34,877 nt of DNA from AC-32 sp036265535. Lineage in GTDB: Bacteria; Actinomycetota; Thermoleophilia; Gaiellales; Gaiellaceae. Under the pieces are notes generated by a model. The model was not told the origin of the DNA and ran no database searches. It was given only the letters and a program-made list of their open reading frames with translations. The DNA lies in NCBI GenBank assembly GCA_036265535.1, contig DATAOV010000021.1:1-34877 (forward strand), read 5' to 3'. The position numbers were made by a program, and so were the translations under genes. Position 1 is the first letter of the stretch. The number at the start of each line of letters is the position of its first letter. Positions 34,089 to 34,877 of this stretch are shown here, one piece after another.

Positions 34089-34877
34089 ATGGCGGAGCCA
34101 GCGACCGAACTCACGCTCGACAGCGCATCGCTCCTCGCGTCGGAGGAGCACGAGGTTGCGATCCGCGGGCGCAGCCCGTGGTACCTCGCGTGGCGGCGTC
34201 TCCGGCGCAACTACTTCGCCCTGTTCTCGCTCGGCGTGTTCATCGTGATCGTGGTCTCCTGCGCGCTCGCGCCGGTCTACGCGCATCACGTCGCCCACAC
34301 CGGGCCCAATGAGACGCACCCCGCCGAGAAGGTGAGTGTCAGCGGCCACCTGAGGCCGGTGATCGGCGGCGGGGCGGTCTACAACGCCCAGACGGGCAAC
34401 TTCGAGGTCAGGCAGGTGACGATCCTCGGCCCGACTTGGTGGCACGCAGGTGGGCGTTTCGTGCTCGGGTCGGACAACCTCGGCCGCGACGTAGCCGTGC
34501 GCCTGCTCTACGGCGGGCTCAACTCGCTCAAGATCGGCATCGGCTCGGCGCTCATCTGCACGTTCCTGGCGGTGGTGCTTGCCCTGATTGCCGGCTTCTT
34601 CGGCGGGTGGGTGGACTGGATCATCAGCCGCGGCTTCGATCTCATCTGGGCATTCCCGGTGCTACTGCTCGCGATCGCACTCGGGAGCGCGCTCTCGATC
34701 AACGGTTTCCATCACTTCGGGATCAACATCGAGTCGGGGAGCCTCTGGATCCCGACGATCGTGATCTCGATCGTGCTGATTCCCTATGTGGGGCGGCCGC
34801 TGCGCGGCCAGATCCTCTCGTTACGGCAGAAGGAGTTCATCGAGGCTGCGGTCGGCCAGGGAGCAGGGCCGATCCGG
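34089..34877 (+). CDS. ABC transporter permease, DppC/OppC type (3' end outside window)
   Basis: This is the first 263 codons of a second DppC-type permease, with no stop in the window. The layout repeats the first: the N-terminal IRGRSPWYLAWRRLRRNYFA, one membrane helix, and an insert of about 65 residues with GPTWWHAGGRFVLGSDNLGRD. Membrane helices follow, and the EAA loop is just beginning (FIEAAVGQGAGPIR). ATG 34089 is 29 nt after the hairpin and has GAGG upstream. With the preceding binding protein it forms a second importer module; the partner permease and ATPases would lie downstream. Confidence 0.92.
   Translation, partial: MAEPATELTLDSASLLASEEHEVAIRGRSPWYLAWRRLRRNYFALFSLGVFIVIVVSCALAPVYAHHVAHTGPNETHPAEKVSVSGHLRPVIGGGAVYNAQTGNFEVRQVTILGPTWWHAGGRFVLGSDNLGRDVAVRLLYGGLNSLKIGIGSALICTFLAVVLALIAGFFGGWVDWIISRGFDLIWAFPVLLLAIALGSALSINGFHHFGINIESGSLWIPTIVISIVLIPYVGRPLRGQILSLRQKEFIEAAVGQGAGPIR

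Overview
The window is GC-rich chromosomal DNA with dense genes, many GTG and TTG starts and frequent 1-4 nt gene overlaps. The LexA box (TCGAAC-N4-GTTCGT), the bacterial type A-like RNase P RNA and a remnant carrying the secreted-protein signature GNTIALVALFLAVGGTTYAA all point to a deep-branching actinobacterium, most likely class Thermoleophilia (Solirubrobacterales or Gaiellales). That placement is inference. I see no prophage, insertion sequence, CRISPR array or rRNA.

Layout. 1-2871 (minus): a selenocysteine operon, selA - O-methyltransferase - selB (cut by the window edge). 2923-6860: a secreted Ig-like protein, a LOG-family protein and an M50 site-2-type protease, a frameshifted gene remnant, and a secreted subtilase. 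6821-9049: a fused molybdopterin synthase (MoaD-MoaE) divergent from a methylmalonyl-CoA-mutase large subunit; the two share one symmetrical -10 element. 9080-9826: an unusual stretch of small ORFs with strong ribosome-binding sites, hairpins and a probable +1 frameshift. 9853-12693: a GT4 glycosyltransferase, a stand-alone receiver protein, SecG and a solute-binding-like lipoprotein. 12759-15550 (minus): a TldD/TldE protease pair, then tRNA-Leu(GAG) on plus. 15806-19185: small secreted proteins, a VOC protein with a 3' frameshift, LexA with its SOS box plus a coupled zinc-ribbon protein, an allene-oxide-cyclase-like protein, the RNase P RNA gene and a RibD/DHFR-family reductase. 19430-24946: a secreted propeller protein, a divergent sensor kinase/response regulator pair, and a PlsC - 5'-3' exonuclease - deacetylase operon whose last gene has no standard start codon. 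25017-28413: a topoisomerase III-type enzyme and a primary-type sigma factor. 28512-34877: two consecutive peptide/nickel-type ABC importer modules, solute-binding protein + permease C + permease B followed by a second solute-binding protein + permease C running off the edge. No ATPase gene lies inside the window.

How the genes fit together. Most of the window is housekeeping: Sec insertion, molybdenum cofactor, protein export, tRNA and RNase P, SOS control, DNA topology, transcription and peptide uptake. Selenocysteine and molybdopterin synthesis would both serve a formate-dehydrogenase-type enzyme, but none is seen here. Promoter reading suggests that several genes are leaderless, with a -10 hexamer 6-9 nt before the start codon. 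The strongest candidates for something undescribed are the 9.1-9.8 kb small-ORF/RNA-structure region, the methyltransferase inside the selenocysteine operon, the AUC-start deacetylase and the LexA-coupled zinc-ribbon protein.
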